64,000 nucleotides of DNA from Sporosarcina beigongshangi (lineage in GTDB: Bacteria; Actinomycetota; Actinomycetes; Actinomycetales; Micrococcaceae): assembly GCF_016820535.1 (NCBI RefSeq), contig NZ_JADHDY010000002.1:1-64000 (forward strand), written 5' to 3'. Below, in pieces: positions 1 to 9,500 of this stretch. Positions within the stretch are counted from its first letter, which is position 1; the number at the start of each line of letters is the position of its first letter. The position numbers and the translations under genes were made by a program. Under the pieces are notes generated by a model that was not told the origin of the DNA, did no database searches, and saw only the letters and a list, made by a program, of their open reading frames with translations.

Positions 1-798
1 GGCACCGCCGCCCCGGCCGCCACCCGGACGGCCCCGGGCCGGGGCAGCCCGGCGTCAGGCGGGCCGACATCGCCGCGGCAAGTTCCGCCGTCGTCCGCGC
101 CGCCCATGCCGAGTGAGCCCGCCTCGAGTGAGCCGGCCACGAGCAGCCCTGCGCCGGCCCCGAGCGACAGCCTGGGCGGGCTGGTGCCGGACTACGTGCT
201 GCCGCCGATTGTGGACGGCCTGGCCCCGGTGCTGACCAAGGTGCCCACGGAACAGAAGGTGGTGTTCCTGACCATCGACGACGGCGCCGTGAAGCGGGAC
301 TCCGACCTGGCCCTGCTGGAGGCGAACGGGATCAAGGCGTCGCTGTTCCTGGCCCACAACTTCATTGCCGGGGAACCTCAGTTCTATGGGAAGTACACGT
401 CGGCCGGGCATCTCATTGAAGACCACACCATGAGCCACAACCTCGCCTTCATCCAGCTCAGCTACGAGCAGCAGAAGGCCGAGATCTGCGGCATGGCCGA
501 CTTTGAGGAACAGCAGTACGGGCGCCGGCCGGTGTTCTTCCGTCCGCCGGGCGGGCCCTACACGCAGGCCACGCGGGCGGCGGTGGCGGCATGCGGGCTG
601 AAGGCCATTGTGGACTGGGAAGCCAAGGCCAACGCGGGCGGCATGGACTACCAGGTGGGCTCGGGGCTGAGGCCCGGCGACATCGTCCTGATGCATTTCC
701 GTCCCGAATTCCCTGCCGACCTGGCCGCCTTCACTGCCGCGCAAAAAGCCGCCGGGCTGAAAGTGGTCCTACTGGAGGACTACCTCGCCACGGGGTAG
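1..798 (+). CDS. Polysaccharide deacetylase (NodB domain), 5'-truncated by the window edge
   Basis: The reading frame is open back to base 1, so the true start and any signal peptide lie outside the window. What is visible begins with a Pro/Ala/Ser-rich linker (roughly bases 1-190), followed by a NodB deacetylase domain. Family motifs are visible: TIDDG (metal-binding Asp pair), HTMSH (the metal-binding His pair), FFRPPGG (the catalytic-groove Arg motif) and a C-terminal LMHF (catalytic His). Carbohydrate esterase family 4 enzymes remove N- or O-acetyl groups from peptidoglycan or chitin-like glycans outside the cell. A low-complexity linker before the domain suggests an exported or lipid-anchored enzyme, but the anchor is not seen. 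The substrate cannot be told from sequence. It stands alone, 34 bases before an unrelated reductase gene. Confidence 0.88.
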   Translation, partial: GTAAPAATRTAPGRGSPASGGPTSPRQVPPSSAPPMPSEPASSEPATSSPAPAPSDSLGGLVPDYVLPPIVDGLAPVLTKVPTEQKVVFLTIDDGAVKRDSDLALLEANGIKASLFLAHNFIAGEPQFYGKYTSAGHLIEDHTMSHNLAFIQLSYEQQKAEICGMADFEEQQYGRRPVFFRPPGGPYTQATRAAVAACGLKAIVDWEAKANAGGMDYQVGSGLRPGDIVLMHFRPEFPADLAAFTAAQKAAGLKVVLLEDYLATG

Positions 799-832
799 CT
801 GCCTGCGCCGTGGTACCGGTAGCGTTGGGGCC

Positions 833-1444
833 ATGACCCGCATCGTTTACTACACAGCCTCCACCCTCAACGGCTACCTCGCGGATGAGCAGCACTCGCT
901 GGACTGGCTGTTTGCGGTCCCGGGTGCCGAGGGGCCGGACATTGCCGCGTTCATGGACACCATGGGTGTCTTTGTCGAGGGCTCCTCCACCTACGAATGG
1001 GTGCTGCGGCACGAGAAGCTGCTCGAGGAGCCGGCCAAGTGGCAGCAGTTCTACGGGGCCAAGCCCACGTACGTCTTCACCTCGCGCACCCTGCCCGTTC
1101 CAGAGGGGGCCGACGTCCGCTTCGTCAACGGGGCCGTGGCGGACGTGCTGGCCGAGATCAAGGAAGCAGCCGGGGAGCTGGACGTGTGGGTCGTGGGCGG
1201 CGGCGAACTAGCCGGGCAGTTCCTGGACCTGGGAGCCCTCGACGAGCTGGTCGTCACCCTTGCCCCGGCCGTGGTGGCCGGCGGTGCGCCGCTGCTGCCG
1301 CGCACCGTGGGCGCGGACCGGTTCACCCTGCGCAGCGCTGAACAGCACGGCCAGTTCGCCATGTTGACGTACGACGTCGGCCCGGTTTCCAACGCCGGCG
1401 GCGGCGCCCCTGCCGGTGCCCGCCCGGGCAACGCCGGCCAGTGA
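833..1444 (+). CDS. Dihydrofolate reductase family protein (RibD C-terminal-like domain)
   Basis: A 203-residue protein starting at ATG, opening with MTRIVYYTASTLNGYLAD, the usual N-terminus of small actinobacterial DHFR-fold reductases related to the RibD C-terminal domain. The NADPH-binding stretch WVVGGGELAGQF is present at about residue 121. These proteins are generic NAD(P)H-dependent reductases and their substrates are mostly unknown; a role as true folate DHFR is unlikely. The last residues form a Gly/Ala/Pro-rich tail. Its stop overlaps the GTG start of the next gene by 4 bases (GTGA), so the two are probably translated together. The family call is firm, the function is not. Confidence 0.85.
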   Translation: MTRIVYYTASTLNGYLADEQHSLDWLFAVPGAEGPDIAAFMDTMGVFVEGSSTYEWVLRHEKLLEEPAKWQQFYGAKPTYVFTSRTLPVPEGADVRFVNGAVADVLAEIKEAAGELDVWVVGGGELAGQFLDLGALDELVVTLAPAVVAGGAPLLPRTVGADRFTLRSAEQHGQFAMLTYDVGPVSNAGGGAPAGARPGNAGQ

Positions 1445-1845
1445 GCATCACGGCGGGGGCGCTGCGGGCCGCGGCACTGGCGATGTCCGGCGCCTATGAG
1501 GACTTTCCCTTTGGCCCGGAAAACAGCGTGTTCAAGGTCAGGGCTCCATCAGGCGGAACAGAACGGCCCGGCAAGGTCTTCGCGATTGGCGATCTCAGTG
1601 GGAAACCGATGAAGATCAGCCTCAAGTGCGACCCCGAACTGGCCCCGGCACTGCGGGCCGCCAACCCCGGCATCACCCCGGGCTACCACTTGAACAAGCG
1701 GCACTGGAACACCGTGGACACCTCCTCCGTGGAGAGCGACATGGTGGTGGAGATGCTGGAAGATTCGTACGACCTTGTGGTGGCCGGGCTGCCCAGGAAA
1801 CAACAGGAAGCATTGGAGTGGAGCGCGCATGTTGCCAAAGGCTAG
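1441..1845 (+). CDS. MmcQ/YjbR family DNA-binding-fold protein
   Basis: A 134-residue protein starting at a GTG that overlaps the previous stop. It carries the family hallmarks: FPFGPENSVFKV near residue 24, KVFAIGDL, a central ISLKCDPELA and the C-terminal GYHLNKRHWNTV. MmcQ/YjbR proteins have a CyaY-like fold and are described as putative double-stranded DNA-binding proteins. They are small, soluble and common in Actinobacteria, with no settled function. The gene sits inside an overlapping three-gene cluster (DHFR-like, this gene, DUF1990) that is probably one transcript. Confidence 0.88.
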   Translation: MSITAGALRAAALAMSGAYEDFPFGPENSVFKVRAPSGGTERPGKVFAIGDLSGKPMKISLKCDPELAPALRAANPGITPGYHLNKRHWNTVDTSSVESDMVVEMLEDSYDLVVAGLPRKQQEALEWSAHVAKG

Positions 1846-2404
1846 CCGCGGCAGGCTTGATTACCCGTCCCTGGGGCTGACGGAGGTGGCCGCCGGCCGG
1901 GAGCCCGGAGCCACGGCCTGGCCGGCCGGGTTCTCCCACCTCGACAGGGACATTGTGGTGGGCAGCGGCCGGGCCGCCTTCGACTCCCTGGCCGAGGGCA
2001 TCATGGGCTGGCAGGTTCAGCGCCTGGCCGGGCTGAGCGTCAAGGCCCCGCCACGCGCCACCGTCGGGGCGCGCGTGGTGAGCGGCTTCGGCGTCGGCAG
2101 CCTCCGGCTTCCCGTGCCCTGCGAGGTGGTCTGGGCCATGGAGCCGGCCGCCATCGAGGGTCCCGGCGGCGAGACCCTCCGCGCGGGCTTTGGCTACGGC
2201 ACACTGCCGGGGCACCCCGCGCTGGGCGAGGAGGCGTTCGTTGCCGAACTGGCCCCCGGCGGTGCCGTCCACTTCCGCCTGCTCGCCTTCAGCCGCCCCG
2301 CCGGACTCATCTACACCTTGGGTGCACCGGTGACCAGGCTGGCCCAGTCGGGCGTGACCCGCTCCTACCAGCAGGCGGCCAGGAAGCTGGCAGGGGGCTT
2401 CTAG
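1829..2404 (+). CDS. DUF1990 family protein
   Basis: The reading frame is open further upstream, but the ATG at 1829 is preferred. It follows a GGAGTGGAG purine run and overlaps the previous gene by 17 bases, giving 191 residues. The protein begins MLPKASRGRLDYPSLGLTEV and shows the DUF1990 pattern: an LDYP opening, a central SGFGVGSLRLPVPCEVVW, GYGTLPGHPALGEEAF (gGTLpGHPesGEe-like) and a closing FSRPAGLIYTLGAPVTRLAQ. No enzymatic activity is established for the family. No signal peptide or membrane segment is seen. Confidence 0.82.
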   Translation: MLPKASRGRLDYPSLGLTEVAAGREPGATAWPAGFSHLDRDIVVGSGRAAFDSLAEGIMGWQVQRLAGLSVKAPPRATVGARVVSGFGVGSLRLPVPCEVVWAMEPAAIEGPGGETLRAGFGYGTLPGHPALGEEAFVAELAPGGAVHFRLLAFSRPAGLIYTLGAPVTRLAQSGVTRSYQQAARKLAGGF

Positions 2405-2437
2405 CCGCCACCTCACCCCCGTCTTCCTCCTCCCTTG

Positions 2438-2510
2438 CGTCTATGACGCGGTAGTTGCACCAAATGAGCGAAAGCAAGCGCTTTCCGCTGCAACAACCGC
2501 GTCATAGACG
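2438..2510. repeat. Long imperfect palindrome in the DUF1990-purL intergenic gap
   Basis: A 22-base arm (2438-2459) is inverted at 2489-2510 with one mismatch. The 29-base loop holds a second partial hairpin (GCGAAAGC facing GCTTTCCGC). The element lies 34 bases after the DUF1990 stop and is separate from the purL terminator at 2546-2589. It could end the upstream transcript or be a mobile palindromic element. There is no T-run. Confidence 0.7.
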
Positions 2511-2545
2511 TGTTCGGGGGGCATGATTCGCGACTACCCGAACCA

Positions 2546-2589
2546 AAAAGCCCCGGCCAACTCCGTGAAAAGAGCTGGCCGGGGCTTTT
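2546..2589. terminator. Rho-independent terminator after purL
   Basis: A 14-bp perfect stem (AAAAGCCCCGGCCA paired with TGGCCGGGGCTTTT) has a 16-base loop and A/T-rich flanks on both sides. It can therefore work in both directions between the converging DUF1990 and purL genes. It lies 13 bases beyond the purL stop. Confidence 0.85.
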
Positions 2590-2601
2590 GTTGTCTGGAT
2601 G

Positions 2602-4920
2602 TTAGCCGAAGTACTTCGGCAGGGTTCCCTCGTGTGCTTCGCGGAGTTCATCCAGCGGGGCGGTGAACAGGCCCTGGATGTCCAGGGCTGCGCCGGCCGC
2701 GTCAACAACACCGATGCGGGACACCGGGAAACGGCGTGCCGTGCACATGTCGTTGAAGCGGACCTCTTCGCTGCGGGGGACGGAGACGATGGCGCGTCCC
2801 TGCGTCTCGGAGAACAGCATCGTGAAGGCGTCGACGCCGTCGCGGGCGGCAACTTCGTCCAGTGCCACGCGGGCACCGGTGTTGAAGCGCAGTGCCGACT
2901 CAACGAGGGCTGCCGCGAGGCCGCCTTCGGAGAGGTCGTGGGCCGAGTCGATCATGCCGTCGCGTGAGGCGTTGATCAGGATTTCGCCCAATTCACGCTC
3001 GCGCTCCAGATCAACCTTCGGCGGCAGCCCGCCGAGGTGGCCGCGCAGGTTCGCCCACTCGGAACCGTCAAGGTCGTCCTCGGTGGTGCCCAGCAGGTAG
3101 ATTGCCTGGCCGTCCTCTGCCCAGCCCGACGGCGTGCGGCGGGCAACGTCGTCGAACTTGCCCAAAACCGCCACCACGGGGGTGGGGTGGATGGGGGTGG
3201 TGCCCGTCTGGTTGTACAGCGAGACGTTGCCGCCGGTGACCGGGATGCCCAGCACCATGCAGGCGTCGGAGAGGCCGCGGATGGCTTCCGCCAGCTGCCA
3301 CATGACGTCCGGGTCCTCGGGGGAGCCGAAGTTCAGGCAGTCACTGACGGCCATGGGGATGGCGCCGGAGGTGGTGACGTTGCGGTAGGCCTCGGCCAGT
3401 GCCAGCTGGGCGCCGTGGTACGGGTCCAGGAAGGTGTAGCGGCCGTTGGCGTCGGTGGCCACGGCGAAGCCCAGGCCGGTTTTCTCGTCAACGCGGATCA
3501 CGCCGGCGTCGTCGGGGAAGGCCTGTGCGGTGTTGCCGCCAACGTATCGGTCGTACTGGTTGGTGATCCAGTCCTTCGAGCACATGTTGGGGGAGGCGAC
3601 GAGTTCCAGCACGGCGGCCTTGAGCTCATCGGCGGTGGCCGGACGGTCCGCGTCGGCGGCTGAGCCGTTGAACGTGTCGGCCTGGAGGGCATCCTGCCAC
3701 TCGGGGCGGGCGTACGGGCGGTCGTAGACCGGGCCGTCGTGTGCAACGGTGCGGGGATCGACGTCGACAATGACTTCGCCGTCCCACTTGATGATCAAGC
3801 GGCCCGTGCCTGTCACTTCGCCGAGCCAGGAGTACTCCACGGCCCACTTTTCCATGACGGCTTCAAACGCGGCAACGTTTTCCGGCGTGACAACAGCCAT
3901 CATGCGTTCCTGCGACTCGGACATCAGGATTTCGCCCGGTGTCAGGGTGGGATCGCGCAGCAGGACGGAGGTCAGCTCGACTTCCATGCCGCCGTCGCCG
4001 TTGGAGGCCAGCTCCGAGGTGGCGCAGGAGATGCCTGCGGCGCCCAGGTCCTGAATGCCCTCAACGAGGGAGCCCTTGAAGAGCTCCAGGCAGCACTCGA
4101 TGAGCACCTTCTCGGCGAAGGGGTCGCCCACCTGGACGGCGGGGCGCTTGGACGGCTTGGAGTCGTCGAAGGATTCCGAGGAGAGGATGGACGCGCCGCC
4201 GATGCCGTCGCCGCCGGTGCGGGCGCCGAACAGCACAACCTTGTTGCCCTTGCCGGAGGCGTTGGCCAGGCGGATGTCCTCGTGGCGCATGACGCCAACA
4301 GCCAGGGCGTTGACCAGCGGGTTGCCCTGGTAAACGGAGTCGAACACCATTTCGCCGCCGATGTTCGGCAGGCCCAGCGAGTTGCCGTAGCCGCCGATGC
4401 CGGCCACTGCACCGTGCATGATGCGGGCGGTGTCGGGGTGGTCAATCGCACCGAAGCGCAGCGGATCCATGACGGCCACCGGGCGGGCGCCCATGGAGAT
4501 GATGTCGCGGACAATGCCGCCGATGCCGGTTGCGGCGCCCTGGTATGGCTCCACCATGGTGGGGGAGTTGTGGGACTCGATCTTGAAGGTCACGGCCCAG
4601 CCGTCGCCCAGGTTGGTGACACCGGCGTTCTCGCCGATGCCGACCAGCATGTCCTTCTTCATCTCGTCCGTGACCTTGTCGCCAAACTGGCGCAGGTGGT
4701 TCTTGGAGGATTTGTAGGAGCAGTGCTCGCTCCACATGACCGAGTACATGGCGAGCTCGGCGGCAGTGGGGCGTCGCCCCAAAACCTTCACAACGTCGTC
4801 GTACTCATTTTGCTTCAGGCCCAGCTCGGCCCAGGGCAGCTCAACCTCGGGGGTTGCTGCGGCGTTTTCAACCGTGTCCATGTTGAATTTCTTCGCGGAC
4901 TCTGCAGAGATCTCGCTCAT
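2602..4920 (-). CDS. purL: Phosphoribosylformylglycinamidine synthase subunit PurL
   Basis: A 772-residue small-type PurL, the ATP-dependent synthetase subunit that converts FGAR to FGAM in step 4 of de novo purine synthesis. It works in a complex with PurQ (glutaminase) and PurS. Visible marks are [15 protein letters not shown] near residue 64, [20 protein letters not shown] (the ATP/FGAR site) near residue 112, and [15 protein letters not shown] near residue 300. The second AIRS-like half contains [13 protein letters not shown] and [10 protein letters not shown]. The length matches small PurL, not the 1300-residue fused form. Its ATG directly follows the purQ stop (TAAATG), so translation is probably coupled. 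Confidence 0.97.
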   Translation of the reverse strand: MSEISAESAKKFNMDTVENAAATPEVELPWAELGLKQNEYDDVVKVLGRRPTAAELAMYSVMWSEHCSYKSSKNHLRQFGDKVTDEMKKDMLVGIGENAGVTNLGDGWAVTFKIESHNSPTMVEPYQGAATGIGGIVRDIISMGARPVAVMDPLRFGAIDHPDTARIMHGAVAGIGGYGNSLGLPNIGGEMVFDSVYQGNPLVNALAVGVMRHEDIRLANASGKGNKVVLFGARTGGDGIGGASILSSESFDDSKPSKRPAVQVGDPFAEKVLIECCLELFKGSLVEGIQDLGAAGISCATSELASNGDGGMEVELTSVLLRDPTLTPGEILMSESQERMMAVVTPENVAAFEAVMEKWAVEYSWLGEVTGTGRLIIKWDGEVIVDVDPRTVAHDGPVYDRPYARPEWQDALQADTFNGSAADADRPATADELKAAVLELVASPNMCSKDWITNQYDRYVGGNTAQAFPDDAGVIRVDEKTGLGFAVATDANGRYTFLDPYHGAQLALAEAYRNVTTSGAIPMAVSDCLNFGSPEDPDVMWQLAEAIRGLSDACMVLGIPVTGGNVSLYNQTGTTPIHPTPVVAVLGKFDDVARRTPSGWAEDGQAIYLLGTTEDDLDGSEWANLRGHLGGLPPKVDLERERELGEILINASRDGMIDSAHDLSEGGLAAALVESALRFNTGARVALDEVAARDGVDAFTMLFSETQGRAIVSVPRSEEVRFNDMCTARRFPVSRIGVVDAAGAALDIQGLFTAPLDELREAHEGTLPKYFG

Positions 4921-5673
4921 TTATTTGTCTCCCAGAAGAGTGTTCAAGACTGAGGTGAAGAAGCCCAGGCCGTCGGTGCCGGTGTGGCCGGGGCCGTAGC
5001 CCGCCTCCACGGCGTGCTCGGGGTGCGGCATGAGGCCCACCACGTTGCCGGCGGCGTTGGAGATGCCGGCGATGTCGCGGCGCGAGCCGTTCGGGTTGAA
5101 GCCCTGGTAGCGGAACACGACGCGGTTTTCGGCCTCGAGGGCGTCAAGCGTCTTTTCGTCCGCGATGTACTGGCCATCCTGGTTCTTCAGCGGAACCGTA
5201 ATGTCCTGGCCGGGCGCGTAGGCGTTGGTCCACGCGGTGGTGTTGTTCTCCACGCGCAGCACCTGGTCGCGGCACAGGAACTTCAGGTGGTCGTTCTTGA
5301 TCATGGAACCGGGCAAAAGGTGCGCCTCGGTCAGGATCTGGAAGCCGTTGCAAATGCCCAGGACGGGCAATTTCGCGTCCGAGTTGGCGGCGTCCACGAT
5401 CTTGCCCATGAGCGGTGCGAAGCGGGAGATGGCGCCGGCGCGCAGGTAGTCGCCGTAGGAGAACCCGCCGGGGATGATGACGGCGTCAACAGCGGCAAGT
5501 TCGGTGTCGGCATGCCACAGTTCGACGGCGGTCGCACCGGAGAGGCGGACGGCGCGGATGGCATCGCGGTCATCCAGGGTGCCGGGGAAGGTGACAACGC
5601 CGATGCGTGCTCCCGAGAGACGGGAATCAACTGGGGCCAGCGTGGCCCCGCCAATCAAGGGGGTTTCGGTCAT
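4921..5673 (-). CDS. purQ: Phosphoribosylformylglycinamidine synthase subunit PurQ
   Basis: A 250-residue class I glutamine amidotransferase that feeds ammonia to PurL. The opening [19 protein letters not shown], the oxyanion-hole [11 protein letters not shown], the nucleophile elbow [11 protein letters not shown] (catalytic Cys) and the C-terminal [10 protein letters not shown] (catalytic His and Glu) are all present. The N-terminus carries about 20 extra residues before the usual start. It sits 2 bases after the purS stop and abuts purL. Confidence 0.97.
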   Translation of the reverse strand: MTETPLIGGATLAPVDSRLSGARIGVVTFPGTLDDRDAIRAVRLSGATAVELWHADTELAAVDAVIIPGGFSYGDYLRAGAISRFAPLMGKIVDAANSDAKLPVLGICNGFQILTEAHLLPGSMIKNDHLKFLCRDQVLRVENNTTAWTNAYAPGQDITVPLKNQDGQYIADEKTLDALEAENRVVFRYQGFNPNGSRRDIAGISNAAGNVVGLMPHPEHAVEAGYGPGHTGTDGLGFFTSVLNTLLGDK

Positions 5674-5675
5674 GG

Positions 5676-5927
5676 CTAGTCCGCCACTACTTCAACGTTG
5701 ACCACGTCTTCGATGACCGGGTTGGAGAGCATGGTTTCGGCGGCTTCGCGGGCCTGGGCCAGGATCTCGTCGGTCACCTCGCCGTCCACGGTCAGTTCAA
5801 AGCGCTTGCCCTGGCGGACTGCGGAGAAGGCGGTGAATCCCAGACGGGGGAGTGCGCCAACAATGGCCTTCCCCTGCGGGTCCAGAATTTCGGGCTTAAG
5901 CATGACGTCGACAACGATCCGGGGCAT
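5676..5927 (-). CDS. purS: Phosphoribosylformylglycinamidine synthase subunit PurS
   Basis: An 83-residue PurS starting [20 protein letters not shown], with the family signature [16 protein letters not shown]. PurS bridges PurQ and PurL and helps channel ammonia. It is the first gene of purS-purQ-purL; an AGGAG motif lies upstream of its ATG. The promoter must lie in the 350-base gap shared with the divergent sialidase gene. Confidence 0.96.
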   Translation of the reverse strand: MPRIVVDVMLKPEILDPQGKAIVGALPRLGFTAFSAVRQGKRFELTVDGEVTDEILAQAREAAETMLSNPVIEDVVNVEVVAD

Positions 5928-6062
5928 CGAAGGAACTCCTGGGTGTTAAGAAGGGGTGCCGCGGAGGTGCCGTCTTACGCCAACTTATTCGGCCGCACAG
6001 TAGTGGCCTGAAATGTTATAAGGAAAGCGCTCCGCGAGCTTGCCATCCCATTCTACGCAAGT

Positions 6063-6223
6063 GTTTGCAAACTCTGGAATCCCAGCGGCGCACATTGCAC
6101 GCAGGGCCAGGGCGGTGCTCGATCCTTCGTGACGCGCCGGAATCCGCGGAAAGTCGTTTTGTGACACGGCGCACGCTAATCTTGTGGGACGTTCCATGTC
6201 CTGTAAGTCACAGGGGCATGGAA
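6063..6223. promoter_or_regulatory. Divergent purS / sialidase control region with two inverted repeats
   Basis: The 5928-6279 gap separates the divergent purS and sialidase genes. It contains a 10-bp perfect palindrome GTTTGCAAAC (6063-6072). It also contains a longer inverted repeat, TTCCATGTCCTGT (6192-6204) against ACAGGGGCATGGAA (6210-6223), with one bulged base. The second lies about 57 bases before the sialidase ATG, where a repressor of sialic-acid or carbohydrate genes would sit. No binding protein can be named from the site alone. Confidence 0.45.
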
Positions 6224-6279
6224 TTCTTGTGAATTGGGGACAGCCACGCGGCCAATGACGGCCGCCTCGAAAGGACCAC

Positions 6280-8931
6280 ATGAAATCCACCGACTTCCAA
6301 CGCCGATGGAAGAAGCCCCGGACGGCGCTAGCCGCCGGAGCCATTGCCGCAGCCATGCTCACCACGATGGTCGCCCCCGCGGTTGCCACCATCGAGCCGG
6401 CCGCCGCAGCCAGCTACGACGAGCAGGTGTTGGCCAAAAATGGCGACAATGCCATCGACCCGGTTCTGGGCCGCTACTACCGCATTCCCGCGCTCGCCCA
6501 CCTGGGCGACGGCGTCGTCCTGGCCTCCTACGACGGACGCCCCGACGGCGGCGACTCACCATCCCCGAACTCCATCATCCAGCGCCGCAGCACCGACAAC
6601 GGCAAGACCTGGGGCGCTCCCACGTTCGTCGCGAAGGGACAGCCCGCAGCCGAAGGCAAGCTGCGCTACGGCTTCAGCGACCCCAGCTTCGTCGTCGATG
6701 AAGTCACCGGGGACGTGTTCACCTTCTTCGTCTACTCCAAGGACGTCAGCTTCCAGGCCGGCGGCTACGGCAATGACGACGAGGACCGCACCATCACCAG
6801 CGCCGCAGTGGCTGTGTCCAAGGACAAGGGACTGAGCTGGTCCATGGACCCGGCGAACATGCCGGTTCTGCCTCCCGCTGCCTACGCCGCCGATTCCGCC
6901 TTTGCCGGCTACGCCGGGCCGTTGATCACCGACGTCGTCAAGCCCGTTGGTGATTCAGCCAACGTGGGCGGCGTGCAGGGTGTCTTTGCGGCATCAGGCC
7001 AGGGCATCCAGCTCAAGTACGGCAAGTATGCCGGCCGCTTGGTGCAGCAGTTCACCGGCAAGGTCAAGCAGGCAGCCGGCAACGTGGAGTACCAGGCCTA
7101 CAGCGTCTACTCCGATGACCACGGCAAGACGTGGCAGCGAGGCGAATTCACCGGCACCGGCATGGACGAGAACAAGACCGTGGAACTCTCCAACGGTGAC
7201 GTCATGCTCAACTCCCGCGCCAGCTCAGGCGGCCAGGGCGGCCGCAAGATTGCCATCTCCAAGGACGGCGGCCACAGCTACGGACCCGTCACTGTGGACA
7301 CCCGCCTGACCGACCCCGTCAACAACGCCTCCATCGCACGCATGTACCCGGATGCAGCCCAGGGCTCCGATGAAGCCAAGATGCTGCTGTTCTCCAACGC
7401 CAACGCCACCAGCCGCAGCAACGGAACCATCCGCTACTCCTGCAACGACGGCGCCACCTGGAGTTCCGGCAAGCAGTTCAAGTCGGGTGCCATGAGCTAC
7501 TCCACCGTCACCGCATTGGGCGACGGCACCTTCGGACTCTTCTACGAGGGCGACAACAACACCATGACCTTCGGCAAGTTCAATGCTGAATGGCTGGACA
7601 TTGAATGCGGCGTCGAGGCCACCGCGAAGGCCATCACCGGAGCCAACGGTGCAACGGTTGACGCCGAAATCACCCTGATCAACGGCAGCTCCAAGACCAT
7701 CACTGGAGCCAAGGCCACGTTCACCCGCCAGAACGCGTGGGCTTTCGGTTCCGCAGACTTCGCGGACATCGCAGCCGGCACCTCGGCCACCGTCACGGTG
7801 CCCGTCACCATCCCGGCCAGCGCCAAGGCCGGGACCCTCAACGTCACTGCCAAGGTCACCTACGGCACCCGCGAATTCAGCGCAGTTGTCCCCGTGACCG
7901 TCACCGGCGGCGCTGCATCGGTGCTGGGCCTGGACGTTGTCGGCTCCCGCACCGACACCTCGCGCGACCTTACCGCCAACCCCTACGCCGTTGGCGAGCA
8001 GGTCCCGTACCAGTTCAAGGTGACCAGCCTGAGTAACGTGTCCTCCAATGTGGCCCCCACCGCGGGCAACTTCAACCCGTTCTTGCCGCCGGCCGGCGGC
8101 AACTGCCGCTGGAACAACCTCCCCATGTGGGCCGACTACACCTGCGGCACGCCCCGCCACGCAGTGACCGCGGACGAGCTGGCCAACGGCTTCTTCATCC
8201 CTCAGAGCACATGGCAGGTTGCCGCGACCGGCCTGGAAACCCTGGTCCTGGACGTCACGGGCACGGAAGTTGACGTCCTGGCACGCAACCCCGAGCTGTC
8301 GGCCCCCGCCACCTCGGCATGGAACGACGTCAACGGCAACGGCCTGGCCGGCGCCGGCGACACGCTCACCACCACCGTCACCGCCACCAACTCAGGCAAC
8401 GTCACCCTGACAGGGGTTGCAGCACTCGGCACCGACCACGGCACCCTCGCCGTCGGGGAGTCCGCCACCTTCACCCAAACCCGTGAATTGACGACGGCGG
8501 AACTCGCCGCCGGAGCCGTGGCGGAAGGCACCGTTGTGGTTGCCGCCGCCAACGGCGCCAAGGATGCCTCCGCCGTCGTGCCGGTTCAGGCACTCGAGCT
8601 GCCGGTTCAGCCGGCAACGCCTGAGATGCCAGCCTTCGAACCGTCTGTGGTGCGTGCGAACCTGAATGGCCAGGCACCGGTTGACCTGGAACTGAAGTCT
8701 GGGAAGTACAGTATTGGCGACACCGTCAACATCAAGAACGTCCCTGCCAACGAGTGGGCGTATGTGCACCTGAACCAGCACGGTGCGCGCTTCGGCTGGT
8801 TCTTGGCTGATGCTGATGGCACCATCACGTTCACGGTGCCTGCCGGAACGAAGAACGGCAAGGACACCCTTGTCGTCTCCGGCCAGGACGGGGCCTTCCT
8901 CTCCTTCGGCGCCTTCCACGTCACCCCGTAG
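6280..8931 (+). CDS. Secreted exo-alpha-sialidase (GH33), 883 residues
   Basis: The start follows a CGAAAGGA Shine-Dalgarno. An Arg/Lys-rich signal peptide covers about residues 1-37. The GH33 propeller spans about residues 45-440. It has the YRIP motif (67-70, first Arg of the sialate-binding triad), Asp-boxes STDNGKTW, SKDKGLSW, SDDHGKTW and SKDGGHSY, and MSYSTVTALGDG with FYEGD (probable nucleophile Tyr). It is followed by a NEW3-like Ig domain (about 445-545) and a repeat module (about 546-790) also found twice in the next sialidase. The last about 88 residues form a C-terminal domain shared with the next sialidase. There is no LPXTG sorting signal or C-terminal membrane helix, so the enzyme is likely released or held by its modules. 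It cleaves terminal sialic acid from host glycans. Confidence 0.93.
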   Translation: MKSTDFQRRWKKPRTALAAGAIAAAMLTTMVAPAVATIEPAAAASYDEQVLAKNGDNAIDPVLGRYYRIPALAHLGDGVVLASYDGRPDGGDSPSPNSIIQRRSTDNGKTWGAPTFVAKGQPAAEGKLRYGFSDPSFVVDEVTGDVFTFFVYSKDVSFQAGGYGNDDEDRTITSAAVAVSKDKGLSWSMDPANMPVLPPAAYAADSAFAGYAGPLITDVVKPVGDSANVGGVQGVFAASGQGIQLKYGKYAGRLVQQFTGKVKQAAGNVEYQAYSVYSDDHGKTWQRGEFTGTGMDENKTVELSNGDVMLNSRASSGGQGGRKIAISKDGGHSYGPVTVDTRLTDPVNNASIARMYPDAAQGSDEAKMLLFSNANATSRSNGTIRYSCNDGATWSSGKQFKSGAMSYSTVTALGDGTFGLFYEGDNNTMTFGKFNAEWLDIECGVEATAKAITGANGATVDAEITLINGSSKTITGAKATFTRQNAWAFGSADFADIAAGTSATVTVPVTIPASAKAGTLNVTAKVTYGTREFSAVVPVTVTGGAASVLGLDVVGSRTDTSRDLTANPYAVGEQVPYQFKVTSLSNVSSNVAPTAGNFNPFLPPAGGNCRWNNLPMWADYTCGTPRHAVTADELANGFFIPQSTWQVAATGLETLVLDVTGTEVDVLARNPELSAPATSAWNDVNGNGLAGAGDTLTTTVTATNSGNVTLTGVAALGTDHGTLAVGESATFTQTRELTTAELAAGAVAEGTVVVAAANGAKDASAVVPVQALELPVQPATPEMPAFEPSVVRANLNGQAPVDLELKSGKYSIGDTVNIKNVPANEWAYVHLNQHGARFGWFLADADGTITFTVPAGTKNGKDTLVVSGQDGAFLSFGAFHVTP

Positions 8932-8941
8932 CAACTCCTCA

Positions 8942-9008
8942 TCCGTTGGCCCCGTCAGCCGGGCCTGCTGCACGATTGCGGGCAGCAGGCACGGCTGGGG
9001 CCAACGGA
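8942..9008. terminator. Terminator-like long hairpin after sialidase 1
   Basis: A 12-bp perfect outer stem (8942-8953 with 8997-9008, TCCGTTGGCCCC) continues inward through AGCCG and GCCTGCTGC paired with GCAGCAGGC and CGGCT. It starts 11 bases after the stop codon. There is no T-run, as is common in high-GC Actinobacteria. Confidence 0.65.
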
Positions 9009-9116
9009 AGCCCGTCACGTGCGTCGGGGCGCGGCCGCCCTGGGTAGTTGGCCTGCCTCATGTGGACGCCTCCGGTGCGGATCCGCCCGTCATGGGCGGG
9101 CCGGTTGCTGCGTCGT

Positions 9117-9195
9117 CCACCACGCCTGCGCACGGTTTTTTTGCAATGGTGCGCCACTCTTGGGGTTGCGCACCATTGGCAGTTAACGGAGCGCA
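9117..9195. repeat. Degenerate copy of a nested-palindrome intergenic element
   Basis: A GCGCACGGTT half-site (9128-9137) is followed by an inner hairpin ATGGTGCGC (9146-9154) / GCGCACCAT (9168-9176) and a degenerate outer arm near 9185-9195. The 21 bases at 9117-9137 are identical to bases 45833-45853, and the inner spacing matches too. The two loci are therefore copies of one element family. The rest of the 8932-9500 gap holds no gene I can support; 9250-9320 has further GCAGCCTGCCGCCG repeats. Confidence 0.6.
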
Positions 9196-9500
9196 CGGGC
9201 AGGGCGGCGGCGGGACCTCCGTGTCCCGAGGCGGGCGCCCGTTCACGTAATCGCGGCAGCCTGCCGCCGCGGCAGGCCGCCCGATCCACTCAAGGCAGCC
9301 TGCCGCCGTCGTGCTTAATGACAGATGTGCCGGCGCCCTCCAGTGGCAAGGAAACTTTTTCACGCAATAGATGGACTCTGTGATGCATAACACGCTAGTG
9401 TGTTGTGGGTCATCCTACGTCCGAGGTTGGGGGTCGGCGGGGTGCCTTGGATCATTTGCACGTCTTTGACGGCCAACGGTGGCCGCTTCGAAAGGAACCT

